This document shows positions 11,080 through 23,096 of a stretch of DNA of 64,000 bases, in pieces. Position 1 is the stretch's first letter, and every line of letters starts with the position of its first letter. Origin of the DNA: Hydrangea macrophylla. Its lineage: Eukaryota > Streptophyta > Magnoliopsida > Cornales > Hydrangeaceae. The translations under genes were made by a program, and so were the position numbers. The DNA lies in the NCBI GenBank assembly GCA_033977485.1, contig CM066998.1, forward strand, positions 26,351,501 to 26,415,500, written 5' to 3'. The notes below the pieces were generated by a model. That model searched no databases and was not told where the DNA came from. It saw only the letters and a list, made by a program, of their open reading frames with translations.

Positions 11080-11664
11080 TTAGGTGACACGGGGTTGAAT
11101 GGGTGGTGGCTCAATGATATTTTGGTCGATGAGGTCCTGGATATCATGGCGGAGACGTATGCATTGGTCGGTGTCATGGCCTGGGCCTTGGTGGTAGGCA
11201 CATCGTTTGGACAGGTCACAGTTAGGTGGTGGGAGATCGGCACGAGGCTGAAGGAGTTGGAGGTGTCCCTTTTTTAGCAGACGGCCTAAGGCTATGGAGG
11301 GGGAGATATCTAGTTTGGCAAAGGTACGGGGTTGCTTTTTCTGGTAAGGGCAACTAGTGGTTTGGTTAGAGGATTGGTATGGCCGATGAGGGTATGCCAT
11401 GGGTTGGCTGCGCAGGGCGTCGACATCCGGGGAGTGTCGGGAGTATTTAGGCCTCTTGGACTGGTGTTGGGGTTCATCATTCTTGAACTTTTCTTCTATG
11501 ATGGCATCCTCAATTCTGGTCCCCATTTTAAGCAGTTCTTTGCTAATGCTCCGTGCCATTTTATCAAATCGACTAACCCTTGAACACAACTGCTCAACAG
11601 TGGTTTGTAGCTTGTTCACTTTCTCTTCCAGAGCTTTGTAGGCCATTGGTGGATCGATGATGGT
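11080..11664 (-). pseudogene. Truncated Ogre-like gag of element B
   Basis: The longest open stretch from a methionine is 11646-11080 (188 residues). The same frame extends upstream through residues PPMAY, which matches PPLAY in D's gag, to a stop near 11670. The N-terminal coiled-coil part (LEEKVNKLQTTVEQL) is joined directly to the C-terminal part (GTRIEDAI, KRP), so the central gag core present in D (about 170 residues with the ALSWF region) is deleted. The C-terminus keeps the Tat/Ogre-type Cys-His motif CAYHQGPGHDTDQC and RLRHDIQDLID. Gag would normally form the particle and bind RNA; this copy should not assemble alone. Confidence 0.8.
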
Positions 11665-13378
11665 CTAGCCGTCGATTAAGATAGTGAATTCTGGGAGGTA
11701 TAAAGGTGCGCTTACCCGGGGCTATGATTTTTCTGCAAATAGAAGTAAAAGTCCAAATTAACGGAGGCGCGAAACACTTCTTATGGACTCCTATCAGGGA
11801 GAGATGATCAGAGTTTTGAAGGATTTAATGATGCAAACCGAGGTTACAGTAAGTATACGACTTCTGTACAACGATTGAGATGGGTGGGGATGATGATACG
11901 TATGTATTCGATGTGTAGAGACTGACATGTGTGAGACTGATAAGATGTGTGTGCATGTAGACTGACACAAATTGTGTATGTATATGAGACAAGCATGCGA
12001 ATGCAAGCCCTAATCTATATGACGCTCCTATTTCTAACAGATAGCAGCTAAACAAATAAGGTCCTAGCCATACAGAGTGTGCTAACCTTACTATCCAGTA
12101 TGATCACCAAGGGATAACAGGGATTTCCGGGATACTTCAGGAATTTTGGACAGAGTTTCTGGGAGAAACAGGGGTTCGGAAGATTCGGAGAAATTTCTAG
12201 AAGTCATTTGAGTTTCTAGGAGAAATAGGGATTTCTGGTTGATTTGGACTGAGCTTCTAGGAGAAATCGGAAAATCAGAATTTCTGGGAGAAATTGGTAC
12301 ATCTAGGCATTTTTGGGAAGTTTGGATGGAGTTGTTGGAATTTTTGGGAAATCTTGAAGATTTGGATAGAGCTTATGGGAAAACATGAAAACTTGGGTAA
12401 GTTGGACAGAGTTTCTGGGAGAAACAAGTATACCGGAATTTCTGGGAGAAATTGAGATTTCTGGGTAATCTGAAAGAGCTTCTGGGAAAACAGGTATAAC
12501 TGGGTAAGTCGGACAGAGTTTCTGGGAGAAACAAGTATATCGGAGTTTCTAAGGAAAATTGAGGTTTCTGGGTATTCTGGGGGAAGCAAGAATATCTGGG
12601 GTACATAAGTATATCGGAGTTTCTGGAAGAAATTGAGATTTCTAGGTAATCTGGGGAGAAATAGGGATTTTTAGGAAATCTGGGTGATCCGGACAGAGTT
12701 TCTAGGAGAAACAGGGATATCCTGATGAGTTGGGTAGAGTTTATGGAAGAAATAGGAATATACGATGAGAATAGGTGATGATGGTGATCATACTGTCTAG
12801 CAAGTTTTCATACTCCTATGTCTCAGGACCAGTAAACAAGGTTTGCGGTGTATATCTTTGTGAGCATAGAGCAGACATCCTTATCATGGTGCCTAGGCAA
12901 GTCAACTCAACGTGATCACATGTGAGTGATTGCCTTGGGAATCATAAGAAAAGAGGTTCTGTTCTATGCCACATAAGCGTCTACATCGCGCAAGTAATCC
13001 CGCCAGGGCATACAGCAGTTATATCACATTGTCCTATCTGAAAAGATAAATGAACAGTCCTATGAAAGGTTCTACAGGAATCTATATGCAAAGGCTGGGT
13101 TTAGTCAAAGAGGGTCCGTTGACGAGAGTTCCAATATACCGTCGGAGAGACAGTACGGAGGTTTTTACTCTTTTTGATATACCTTGGAAGGTACAGTATC
13201 AATGGTGACTTGTGCCCTGGCACAGCAAGACCTGAACAATGTCAGCGCCGCGTTTCAGACACAGTCGGAGGGGGTAAATGCAAGAGTGCAATGCAGTGAA
13301 CCAGACACAGTAAAAAGATGATTTAAGGATGCTTCTTATGAGTCAAACCTCTGTATTATTTTGTTTTTAAAATAAAAA
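11665..13378 (-). mobile_element. Element B leader between PBS and gag
   Basis: Non-coding leader of about 1.7 kb, collinear in reverse with 23097-24740 of D. At 12110-12780 it holds a degenerate repeat built on 'tttctgggagaaac(a/t)'. Open frames in that stretch are low-complexity by-products. Confidence 0.7.
12110..12780 (-). repeat. Degenerate 'tttctgggagaaa' repeat in B leader
   Basis: About fifteen copies of a loose 35-60 bp unit containing 'gtttctgggagaaacagg' with gaps between them. The counterpart in D is 23690-24370 on the + strand ('ctgtttctcccagaaactctg'). Its presence in both elements makes it an old family feature and not a recent expansion. Confidence 0.7.
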
Positions 13379-13396
13379 TCCCCAGCAGAGTCGCCA
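13379..13396 (-). other. Primer-binding site of element B
   Basis: The minus strand reads TGGCGACTCTGCTGGGGA, three bases after the LTR end. D has the same site with one change (23079-23096). It fits the 3' end of a tRNA with terminal CCA; tRNA-Arg is my recollection for Ogre elements and is not tested here. Confidence 0.85.
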
Positions 13397-13399
13397 GAT

Positions 13400-16300
13400 T
13401 GTGGATACCGAGAATCGGACCACTTCTCTTGTTTGAGATTGTTTTGAAATTGATTTGAATCAAAGAAAGGAAATGGTCTGTTGAAAACAGATACAGAGTC
13501 GCCACTTGGTCTTTAAGGAACCAAGAAACCTAATTTTGACTCACCCAAGCGGATAAGGGCACCGGCCCTTCATAACCAAAGAACTTGGTTCGGGGTTTTG
13601 GTACGAGAGAGGAAGGAGCCTTTGTCGCGACTAAAACACCCTCAACTCGCCCCGTCTTTCGACGGGCCTCAATTAGCATCCAAATAATTATTTTATACTA
13701 TGTATGGTTCGACAAATAATACTATGATAGTATATTACATCACATAAGGAGATTTGAAATGGAAGATCTAAAGATAAGATATCATTCATAAGATCTAAGC
13801 CAAATATCACACAATGCAAAGTGAAAGATCACACAAATAAACCTAGGAAAAATCGTCTAATCATATATCAATTAATCGAGTTTTCCTAATCTAAAGGGGG
13901 ACATGAATTGTTCTTGAAACAAATAAACAAAGAAATCAAAATATGCTTAACAAGCTAGTATGATGCATGTTATTCTTTGAGAAAAGAAGATCTCTCAATC
14001 CCCGGGACGGATGAGAAAGGATGATTAGATCAAAGGGGAAGCATGAATGTGTGATCCAGTTCATTCCTTATAATCTCCTTGGATTAAGAGTTACAAAAAC
14101 CCCAAATCTTGCATGAATGCAATGTATGTATCTAAAATGTGCAAAGGTTGTAGTGTGTTTTGTGTACATGGATTTCTAGAATGACTTAGAAGTCTAAAAT
14201 GTGTATGAATGAATGAATGAAATTAACATGGGATGTGTACAAATGTAGTATGAACTACTTCCTAAGATATGAACTAATTTGGAATGCATATGAGCATCAA
14301 ATCAAAGAATGAAAGTTGAAATGTACTTGCTGTGAATAGTGGACAGAACAGTAGCATGATCTTTTGGAATTTGAAAAGAGGGGCTAGGAATGTTTTCAAT
14401 GCATGATTTTTTATGGAGATGTTCCTTATTGTGTCTAGAACACAACCCAAAAGGCCAATCTTGAATAGCTATCACATATTGAGAGAAATTATATAAACAA
14501 TAGAGGTCACTCAGAAACAGAGTTCGTACTGTCGACTGAAATGTTAGAAAATCTTAGAAAATGAAAAAGAATGATCTAGAGGCCCATTTTATACAGAACG
14601 TTCCCTAAGACATTGAATTTTAAGGAAAAAATAAGTTAGAACCATCCCTTTTGGAAAAGTTATCTGGAAAAGAGGTCGTAAGTTGACCTAGCTGCTGTGA
14701 CAGCAAAGACAGAATGTCTGGAAGGAATGTTTGGGTCCAAATGGACCATTTTCAAGTACTTCCAAGTCAAGCCAAAAATCATGGGTGTTCTATAGTGAGT
14801 TAGAAAGACTTTCCAAGTGGTCTTGCATTCATACATTGAGTATTGAACTCAAAATAATTTCTTGAAGTTAAATGACTCACTGTTTTAAGGGTCTTGAGAA
14901 AAACAAGGTTTATTTCTTGAAATCAAAATGAGGGGTTTAAGAGGGGGGTTTTGAAATGAGGGTTTTGAAAGTATACTTCCAGATCTTGGATGAATATTCT
15001 AACCACTTGGAATATCAATTCCTAACTTATTTCAAGAACTTCCCAAGTATTTGCAAACCATGGTTTTATTTGGAAATCAAACTCAAGAATCTATGGGAGT
15101 ATGATACATGAGAGGATGGATGATATATGATATGATATAGCATGCTAAAAGTGGTAAAGAACATGTGCATGGGATATGGGTTCATCTAGATACAAGAGAG
15201 TGTTGCATCAAAGTGTGAAAGCCAAAAAGTGAAATGCTGTGAATAGTGGACAGACTGTATGCATTACTTTGTAACATTATAATGGGAGGTCAAACGTGCC
15301 TAGAAAAATGTTAGAAAAATCAGAGATCATCCTTATTGTGTCTAGAAAATAACCCAAAAAGACAAACATCAATAGCTATCACAGATTAAAAGAAATAAAT
15401 CAGAATGTACACATGACTCAGAAACAAAAGCTGCACTGTTGACTGATTTTGTATGATTTTTCATAAATCAAAGAAAAGGTTTATGATGACCCATTATATA
15501 CCAAAAGTTTCCTAAGACACCCAAGTTTTATAAAAAAAATAGAAAAGATATATGTACAGTGACGAAAATATCCAGAATAAGTGCAAGAAGTTGGGTGAAC
15601 ATTCTGTGAGAACAGAGGTAGATTATGAATATGAACTTCTCACATCCAAAACAAATACTTTCACATTTCTATAATTGATGGGAAAAATTGGGGACAAACT
15701 ATAATGTCTTAGGAAGATTTTCCAAGTGGTTTCATCATCATATCTCAAGTATTTAATTCAAAACAAATCTTTGAATCTGAGCAGCTCACTGTTTTGGATC
15801 ATTCTTGAAGAAAATGGATTTGGGTTTGAAATAGAGTTTGAGTTCTTGATTGGGGGTTTTGAAATAGATGTTCAAAGCATGAACTTAAACTCTTGAGATG
15901 ACCATGTGACCACTTAGAACCTCATCCAACCTTGAATCATCAAAGAACTCCCAATATTATTGGAGAGATTCATTTTTATTTTGGACATAACTTCAATACA
16001 TTTCAAGAACATCTTGGAAGTATTGAGGTTATGATCATCATCTATCAAACATGTTTTTGAGGTCAAGAGCTACTATCCATAAGGATTCACTCACCCCAAA
16101 CTTCATGTCATCACTTAGATGATGATGAACTAGTAAGTAAATAAAGAAAATAAAAAGAAATGAGATTAAGAAGAGATGAACATAATATGAACAAGCAAGT
16201 AAATAACAATCAATAGATGATAATCAATATGATTTTGGACTTGTAGCTTGGTGTTTCACTCATAGATTTTGACATTTGGACATGGAAGTAGCTTCCTAAC

Positions 16301-17567
16301 TCAAGAATGCTCAAGAATGGTGATGGGGTATATTGATGATGAAGTATATAGAAAAATGGTGGAGGAAAACAAGATTAGAACTCACTTTGATTGGAAAAAA
16401 TGGAAGAAGAAGACTACTTCTTCTCTTTCTCTCTCTATATTTCCCTAGAATTTCTTCCTAAGCTTTTTCTAAGCTTCCATGTCTCTCCTCTAAATGGAAG
16501 TAAATGGCTTCTTTTATAGGCAAAGGAGGGGTGGTAAATGGAGTTTTAAAAAGTTTAAAATGGTCTCCCATTGGTCCAAAATAAGCTGAGAATCAAAACT
16601 ACGTCGTTTTGGTTTTTAATTAATCAAAATGGGACCCCAAAAGAAATTACAAAAACTGACTGTTCTGGAGGGGAGTGCCGCGGCGGCACTGCTCCTCCCT
16701 TCGTCCAGATAATGCTGTTTAGCCCCCCTGAAGTTCCGGTATTCGCGAAAAGGCCCTATTCCGTCCGAAATTCACAGAAAATGTGTACGAACTCCAAATT
16801 GAGGTTATGATATACCGTTGGAAAGGTAATGGAGTCTACTTTATATAAAAAATAGTTTGGGAATAGGTCACCTTGAAAAGTTTTGCGGTATTCACGATAA
16901 AAGATGATTTGATCGCCTTTTTCGCCTTTGAAAATTCATAATAAATTCGTTTTAAATCCAGAAATTACGTGCGATATACCGTTGGAAAGCTATTGACCTC
17001 TAGTATCCATGAAAAATGTTTGAAAATTGTTTTGGTGCCCCAGTTCCAAAGTCAAATTCTGGTCAAACTGGTCAAACCTGGGATTCCCGGGAAGTTCTGG
17101 AAACCTCCGGGAGTTCCCAGGGGCTGACGTTCTCGCTCGATTTTCTTTTGGAACTTATTTTAACACTTATCTCATGATTTAAAATGATTCTGGTGAATTT
17201 GGACGATTTCGGTCAAACTTGGTCAAACTTGGTCAAACTCCGGTCAAACCTGGTCAAACCTTGGTCAAACCGGTCAACATGGGACTTTCGGGGAACTTCC
17301 GGGACTTCCGGGGGTCTCTGGGAGCTGACGATTTCACCCGATTTCTCTTAGAAACTCATTTTATCGCTTTTCTTACGACATAGCATGTTTCCAGAACTTT
17401 GGGACCAAATCTGGGAGTTTTCTGGCTTTCAGGGGCATTTTGGTCATTCTGAGCATTCTGAGAGTAGAGCTGACTTCCGAGAGTCCTTTTGAGTCTTTTA
17501 CGATCATTGTAAACCACCAAGCTATGGGTCTCCTAAATCTGATAGCCGACAAAATGGGGTGTCTACA
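13400..17567 (-). repeat. Element B 5' LTR (4168 bp)
   Basis: Near-identical direct repeat of 1107-5338, with the same TG...CA ends on the minus strand. Transcription would run leftward from the TATA at 16512-16518. It has a single GC hairpin unit where the 3' LTR has four. Confidence 0.95.
16512..16518 (-). promoter_or_regulatory. TATA box of B's 5' LTR
   Basis: The minus strand reads CCTATAAAAG inside the 5' LTR, downstream of the TTGACC array and the GC hairpin. This would be the promoter of element B's own transcript. Confidence 0.6.
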
Positions 17568-17572
17568 CCTGT
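17568..17572. repeat. Right TSD of element B (cctgt)
   Basis: Perfect copy of 1102-1106 directly after the LTR terminus. Removing B and one cctgt rejoins A's 3' UTR in register with D (29580 onward). Confidence 0.95.
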
Positions 17573-18055
17573 GTCCGATCCACTTGCCAGCACCATTCCC
17601 GAAATTCAAGAAGTTCGCCCCGAGACCTAGAGTCTTCCAAACCGTGGTGTCTTAGCAAAGTCAACCACTGCATTAGACTCAAATAAGCACACCCCACAAC
17701 ACCTGCTCATACTAGGATCAAAACACTAGACACGATAAGACTCATGACACAACTTATATCACGTCCATGCATGGCACATCACAGCATAGAATTTGTCTGT
17801 TCTAATGGTGCATTTGCATGTACGCTTTGTCCCTTGTTTCCCTGAACTACGTCCTGGTCTGATTTCCCTTGGGATACGTAGGCAGTTCACATGGAGCGCG
17901 ACCAGCACTAACCTTAATATCATGTTTTCATCATTGCATCTTTTGCAACGCTTTTATCGTAAATCTATAGCCTTCAAAAGACCTGTCTCTTCAAAGCTTT
18001 GGCACTCGCTTGTGACATACATTGCCTCATAAGTTCATGCCAAAGAGGGGCAAAC
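17573..18055 (+). mobile_element. Element A 3' UTR, right piece, with PPT
   Basis: Homologous to 29590-30097 of D and, in reverse, to 5339-5830 of B. It ends with the PPT CCAAAGAGGGGCAAAC (18040-18055) directly before the LTR start TGTAGACACC. No coding content is seen. Confidence 0.85.
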
Positions 18056-19447
18056 TGTAGACACCACAGTTTGTCGACTATCAGATTTAGGAAGATCCAT
18101 AGCTTGGTGGTTCACAATGATTGTAAAAGACTCAAAAAGTTAGTTCTATCTCTCACAATGCTCAAAATGACCAAAATACCCCTGAAAACCCAAACACTCC
18201 AAGATTTGGACCGAAAGCTCTATAAACATACTACGTCATAAGAAAAGAATGAATTTTTAAGTGAAATCAGGTAAAATCGTCAGCTCTCGGAGACTCCTGG
18301 AAGTCCCGGAAGTTCCCGGAAAGTCCCGTTGACTAGTTTGACCAAGTTTGACCAGGGTTTGACCAAAATCATCCAAATTCGCCGAAAAGCTCCGAGATCA
18401 TTCTAGATCATGTGAAAATTACTAAAATGAGTTTTAAAAGAAAATCAGATGAAAACATCAGCTCTTGAGAGCTCCCAAAGGTTCCCAGAACTTCCTAGAG
18501 GACCCTGGTTTGACCAAAAGTTGACTTTAAAACCGGAGCACCGTATCATTCTTTGAACATTTTTCATGGATACAAGAGGTCAATAGCTTCCCAATGGTAT
18601 ATCATACATAATTTCTGAATTTAAAACGAATTTATTATGAATTTCCGAAGGTGAAAAAGGCTATCAAATCGGCTTTTATCGAGAATATCGCAAAACTTTT
18701 CGAAGTGACCTGTCTCCGAACTATTTTTTATAAAAAAAGTAGACTCCATTACCTTTTCAACGGTATATCATAACCTCAGTTTGCAGTTCATATGCATTTT
18801 ATGTGAATTTCGGACGAAATATGGCCTTTTCGCAAATATCAGAACCTCTGGGGGCCTAAACAGCATTATTTGGACATTGGATGAGCAGTGCCACCGCGGC
18901 ACAAACCCAGTGCTGAAAACCAAAACGACGTAGTTCCTTATTAACAGATGTTTGTGACCAATGGGAGCACTCTTTAAATCTCAAACTCCCCCCAAATTGG
19001 CCTATGTAAACCCCCATTGACTTCTCATTTGGGGTGAGTAACAAAGCTTAGAAAAGTTTTAGAGAGAAAGTTGTAGAGATAATGTTAGAATAGAGAGAAA
19101 AGAAGCTTCCTTCTTTGATTTCCAACTAGAAAGTGAGTTCTAAACTTTGTTTTTATTTCATTACTCCTATTTACTTCACTTTCAATATATTTAACCACCA
19201 TTTTTGTGAGCATTTATAAGATAGGAAGCTACTACCATGTCCAAAGTCATTACATATGAGTGAAACACCAAGATACAAGTCCAACATCTCAATTATTATC
19301 AACTATTGATTGCTATTTACTTGCTTTATTTGTATATGTTCATCTCTTCTTCTCTCATTTATTCTTGATTTTTCTTTGATTACTTACTAGTTCATCATCA
19401 TCTAAGTGATGACCTGAAGTTTGAGGTAAGTGAATCCTTATGGATAG
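18056..19447 (+). repeat. Element A 3' LTR, first part
   Basis: Starts TGTAGACACC after the PPT and is homologous to 19810-21307 of D. It carries TTGACC motifs (about 18335-18365), a decayed GC hairpin (18888-18915), the motif CCAAAACGACGTAGTT (about 18920) and a weakened TATA (TATGTAAA at 19003-19010). It stops at gatag (19443-19447), the TSD of element C, and resumes at 46697. Confidence 0.9.
19443..19447. repeat. Left TSD of element C (gatag)
   Basis: gatag precedes the LTR start TGATATGCCC and is repeated at 46692-46696 after the LTR end CATCATCA. Confidence 0.95.
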
Positions 19448-19790
19448 TGATATGCCCAGAAATATTCTTCCACAGTCAAACCTCCACGTCAACAGCGAAG
19501 GACCCGAATTATCCGGGAGGGAAGCTGGTGGCCCACCATTCTCGAGGTCTATAAGTGCGACCGCTCGGATGCACGCACAGCCCGTGAGTGCGACTCAGCA
19601 GTTCTCCACCAGGTGCAGATTGACAGCCAAGCTGCTCAGCAGTTTCCTAAATTGGTCAAAAGACAAATGGAAGGTGTATACAGTTTCCTAAACCATTTAA
19701 GAAACCTCCCATGATTTGTGCTCATCAACTTGTAATTAGAATAGGCTTCCTTATCTAATTTGTTACCTATTGCGGGTGGTCTCTTGCACC

Positions 19791-19797
19791 TATAAAA
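19791..19797 (+). promoter_or_regulatory. TATA box of C's 5' LTR
   Basis: TATAAAA in the context CACCTATAAAAGGGGCC, identical at 46429-46435 of the 3' LTR. D's insertion separates it from the original transcript start. Confidence 0.7.
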
Positions 19798-19804
19798 GGG
19801 GCCA

Positions 19805-19809
19805 CTTGC
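19805..19809. repeat. Left TSD of element D (cttgc, mutated)
   Basis: The right copy (33371-33375) is ctcgc, and the uninterrupted 3' LTR of C reads ccactcgcaccc at the same place. The left copy therefore carries one C-to-T change. Confidence 0.9.
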
Positions 19810-22800
19810 TGTAGACACCCCATTTTTTCGGCTATCAGAGTTAGGAGACCCATAGCTTGGTGGTTCACAATGATCGAAAAAGACTCAAAAGGACTCCTGG
19901 AAGTTAGTTCTATTTCTCAAAATGCTCAGAATGACCAAAATGCCCCTGAAAGCCCGAAAACTCCCAGATTTGGTCCCAAAGTTTTGGAAACATGCTATGT
20001 CGTAAGAAAAGTAAAAAATGAGTTTTTAAGTAAAATCAGATGAAATCGTCAGCTCCAAGAGACCCCCGGAAGTCCCGGAAGTTCCCGGAAAGTCCCCGTT
20101 GACCGGTTTGACCAAGGTTTGACCAAGTTTGACCGAAGTCGTCCAAATTCACTAGGATCATTCTAGATCATGTGGAAAGTATTAAAATGAGTTTTAAAAG
20201 AAGATCCCACGAAAAGGTTAGCTCCTGGGAGCTCCCAGAGGTTCTCAGAACTTCCCGGGAATCCCAAGTTTGACCAGTTTGACCAAAATTTGACTTTGAA
20301 ACTAGAGCACCATAACAATTTTCAAACAATTTTCATGGATACTAGAGGTCAATAGCTTTTCGACGGTATGTCACACACAATTTTCGGATTTAAAACGAGT
20401 TTATTAAGCATTTTTGAAGGTGAAAAAGGCGATCAAATCGACTTCTATCGCAAATACCGTAAAACTTTTCAAATTGACCTATCTCCAAACTATTTTTTAT
20501 GTAAAATAGACTCCATTACCTTTCAAACGGTATATCACAACCTCAATTTGGAGTTCGTATGCATTTTCTGTGAATTTCGGACGAAATAGGGCCTTTTCGG
20601 GAATACAGGAACCTCTAGGGGCCTAAACATAAATTTCTGGGCGTCTGAGGAGCAGTGCCGTCGCGGCACTAGCCCACTGCTGCCGCGGAACAGGCCTAGT
20701 GCCGCCGTGGCACTCAACCCTCGCAGAGTCCAATTTTGTAATTTTTTTGGGGGTTCAATTTGATTAATTGAAAGCCAAAACGACATAGTTTTGTGTTCAC
20801 AGATGTTTGGGACCAGTAGGAACACTTTCTAAATCCCAAAACCACCCCCAAATTGGCCTATATAAACCCCCCATTGCTCTTCATTTTGGGGAGGCCAAGT
20901 GCAAAGCTTGAAAAGTTGTTGAGAAGAAGAGAGATAGAGATAGGTTTAGAAGAGAGAAAGGGAGCTTCTCCCATTGATTTTCCATAAGAAAGTGAGTTTT
21001 AATCTTGTTTTCTTCCATTATTCTTCTATATACTTCACATTCAAAGTCCACCCCAACCTTCATTCTTGAGCATTCATGATATAGGAAGCTAATTCCATGT
21101 CCAAATGTCAAAATCTATGAGAGAAACACCAAGCTACAAGTCCAAAATCACATTGATTATCATCTATTGATTGCTATTTACTTGCTTATTTATATATGTG
21201 TTCATCTCTTCTTCCCCCATTTCTTCTTGGTTTTTCTTTGATTACTTACTAGTTCATCATCATCTAAGTGATGACATGAAGTTTGAGGTGAGTGAATCCT
21301 TATGGATAGTAGCTCTTAACCTCAAAAACATGTTTGATAGATGATGATTAAAACCTCAATACTTCCAAAGTATTCTTGGGGTTATGCTCAAATGAAAATA
21401 ATTCTCTCCAACAATCTTGGATGCTCTTGATGATGAGTTTGATGTTGGCATTTTAAGTGGCTATAACCTTCATTGAATATTGAAAATATACTTTCAAAAC
21501 CTCTATTTCAAAACCCCTCTTAAAACCCCTCATTTTGATCTCAAGAAAGAAAACTCTAGTTTTTTCCAAAATCTTCAAAACAGTGAGTCAAAACAGTGAA
21601 TGATCCGAGTTCAAAGATTTCTCTAGAACTCAATACTCAATGTATGGATGCAATACCACTTGAAAAGTCTTCCTAACTCATTAGAGAACACCCATGATTT
21701 TTGGTTTGACTTGGAAATACTTGAAAATGGTCCATTTGGACCCAAACATTCTCTTCAGATATTCTGTTTTTGCTGTCACAGTAGCTTGGTCTACTCTCCA
21801 CTTGTTTTACATAAACATTTTCCAAGAGGGGTGATCCTAACTTATTTTTCCTTTGAACTTCAGTGTCTTAGGAAACCTTCTGTATAATATGGGCCTCTGG
21901 ATATTTTGTTTTCATTTTCTAAGATTTTCTAAGATTTTAGTCGACAATACGGACTCTGTTTCTGACTAACCTCTATTGTTTATATGATTTCTCTCAATCT
22001 GTAATAGTTATTAAAGATTAGATTTTTGGGTTGTGTTCTAGACACAATAAGGAATATATCCATAAACAATCATGCATTGAAAACATTTCTAACCTCTCTT
22101 TTCCATTTTCAAAAGATCTAGTTACTGTTTTGTCCACTATTCACAGCAAGCACATTTTAACTTTCATTCTTTGATTTGATGCTTGCATGCACTCCAAATT
22201 AGCTCATGTCTTAGGAAGTAGTTCATACTACATTTGTACATATCTTATGATTATTTCATTCATTCATTCATACACATCCTAGACTTCTAAGTCATTCTAG
22301 GAATCCATGAACACAAAGCACACTACAACCTTAGCACATTCTAGATACATACATTGCACCCATGCAAAGATTTGGGGCTTTTGTGACTCCTAATCTAAGA
22401 AGATTATAAGGAACAAATTTGATCACACGTCCATGCTTCCCCTCGATCTAATCATCCTTTCTCATCCGTCCCGGGGATTGAGAGGTCTTCTTTTCTCAAA
22501 GATTAACATGCATCATACTAGCTTGCTAAGCATATTTCAATTTTTTCATTTATTTGTTTCAAGAACAATTCATGTCCCCTTTAGATTAGGGAAACTTAAT
22601 TACTTGATACATGATTAGATGATTTTTCCTAGGTTTGTTTTGTGTGATCTTTCACTTTGCATTGTGTGATACTTCGCTTAGATCTTATGAATGATATCTT
22701 ATCTTTAGATCTTCCATTTCAAATTTTCTTATGTGATGTAATATACTATCATAGTATTAACTATTGAACCAAACATAGTATAAGATGATTATTTGGATGT

Positions 22801-23075
22801 TAATTGAGGCCCGTCGAAAGACGGGGCGAGTTGAGGGTGTTTTAGTCGCGACAAAGGCTCCTTCCTCTCTCGTACCAAAACCCCGAGCCAAGTTCTTTGG
22901 TTATGAAGGGCCGGTGCCCTTTATCCGTTTGGGTGAGTCAAAATTAGGTTTCTTGGTTCCTTAAAGACCAAGTGGCGACTCTGTATCTGTTTTCAACGGA
23001 CGATTTTCTTTCTTTGATCCAAATCAAATTTCAAACAAAAAAAAACGAGTGGATGAGCGATTCCGCGTGTCCACA
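19810..23075 (+). repeat. Element D 5' LTR (3266 bp)
   Basis: TGTAGACACC...GTGTCCACA. Compared with 30098-33370, the outer parts differ by roughly 5% by eye while 21600-22680 shows only about four differences. U3 has TTGACC repeats (20098-20140, 20265-20292), GC hairpin remnants (20653-20715) and a TATA at 20859-20866. Confidence 0.95.
20859..20866 (+). promoter_or_regulatory. TATA box of D's 5' LTR
   Basis: TATATAAA in the context GGCCTATATAAACCCCCC, conserved in the 3' LTR (31154-31161). It drives transcription toward gag. Confidence 0.65.
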
Positions 23076-23078
23076 ATC

Positions 23079-23096
23079 TGGCGACTCTGTTGGGGA
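23079..23096 (+). other. Primer-binding site of element D
   Basis: TGGCGACTCTGTTGGGGA, three bases after the LTR end. It differs from B's site at one base (T for C). Confidence 0.88.

Larger units (their letters stand above)
1107..17567 (-). mobile_element. Element B: complete gag-remnant Ogre-like retrotransposon with ~4.2-kb LTRs
   Basis: Read on the minus strand: 5' LTR 17567-13400, PBS 13396-13379, leader, broken gag (11664-11080), a long 3' UTR with tandem arrays, PPT 5354-5339, 3' LTR 5338-1107. TSDs are perfect (cctgt). The two LTRs are very similar by eye and differ mainly by a 66-bp GC-rich repeat gain in the 3' copy, so the insertion is fairly young. No protease, RT, RNase H or integrase is recognisable in the 8-kb interior, which makes it non-autonomous. 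Placement in the Ogre/Tat group rests on the LTR ends, PBS, PPT and gag C-terminus. Confidence 0.9.
19448..19809 (+). repeat. Element C 5' LTR, first part (U3 and TATA)
   Basis: Matches 46085-46445. It ends at the insertion point of D; the remainder of the LTR is 33376-33625. TATA box TATAAAAGGG starts at 19791, and D's target site (19805-19809) lies only about 8-12 bp further on. Confidence 0.93.

Noticed and set aside
12275..12606. Open frames of about 77-104 residues over the leader repeat of B (and 23871-24213 in D)
   Set aside because: Low-complexity translations of the 'tttctgggagaaa' repeat in different frames, with no start context and no conservation of frame between B and D.
13379..13396. 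Possible tRNA gene fragment at the PBS sites (also 23079-23096 and 33629-33646)
   Set aside because: Only 18 bases match a tRNA 3' end, no cloverleaf is present, and the position directly after an LTR explains them as primer-binding sites.
21648..22618. Open frames of 79 and 61 residues that are identical in both LTRs of D
   Set aside because: Identity comes from LTR duplication and the possible conversion tract. They lie in the R/U5 region and have no recognised domain.
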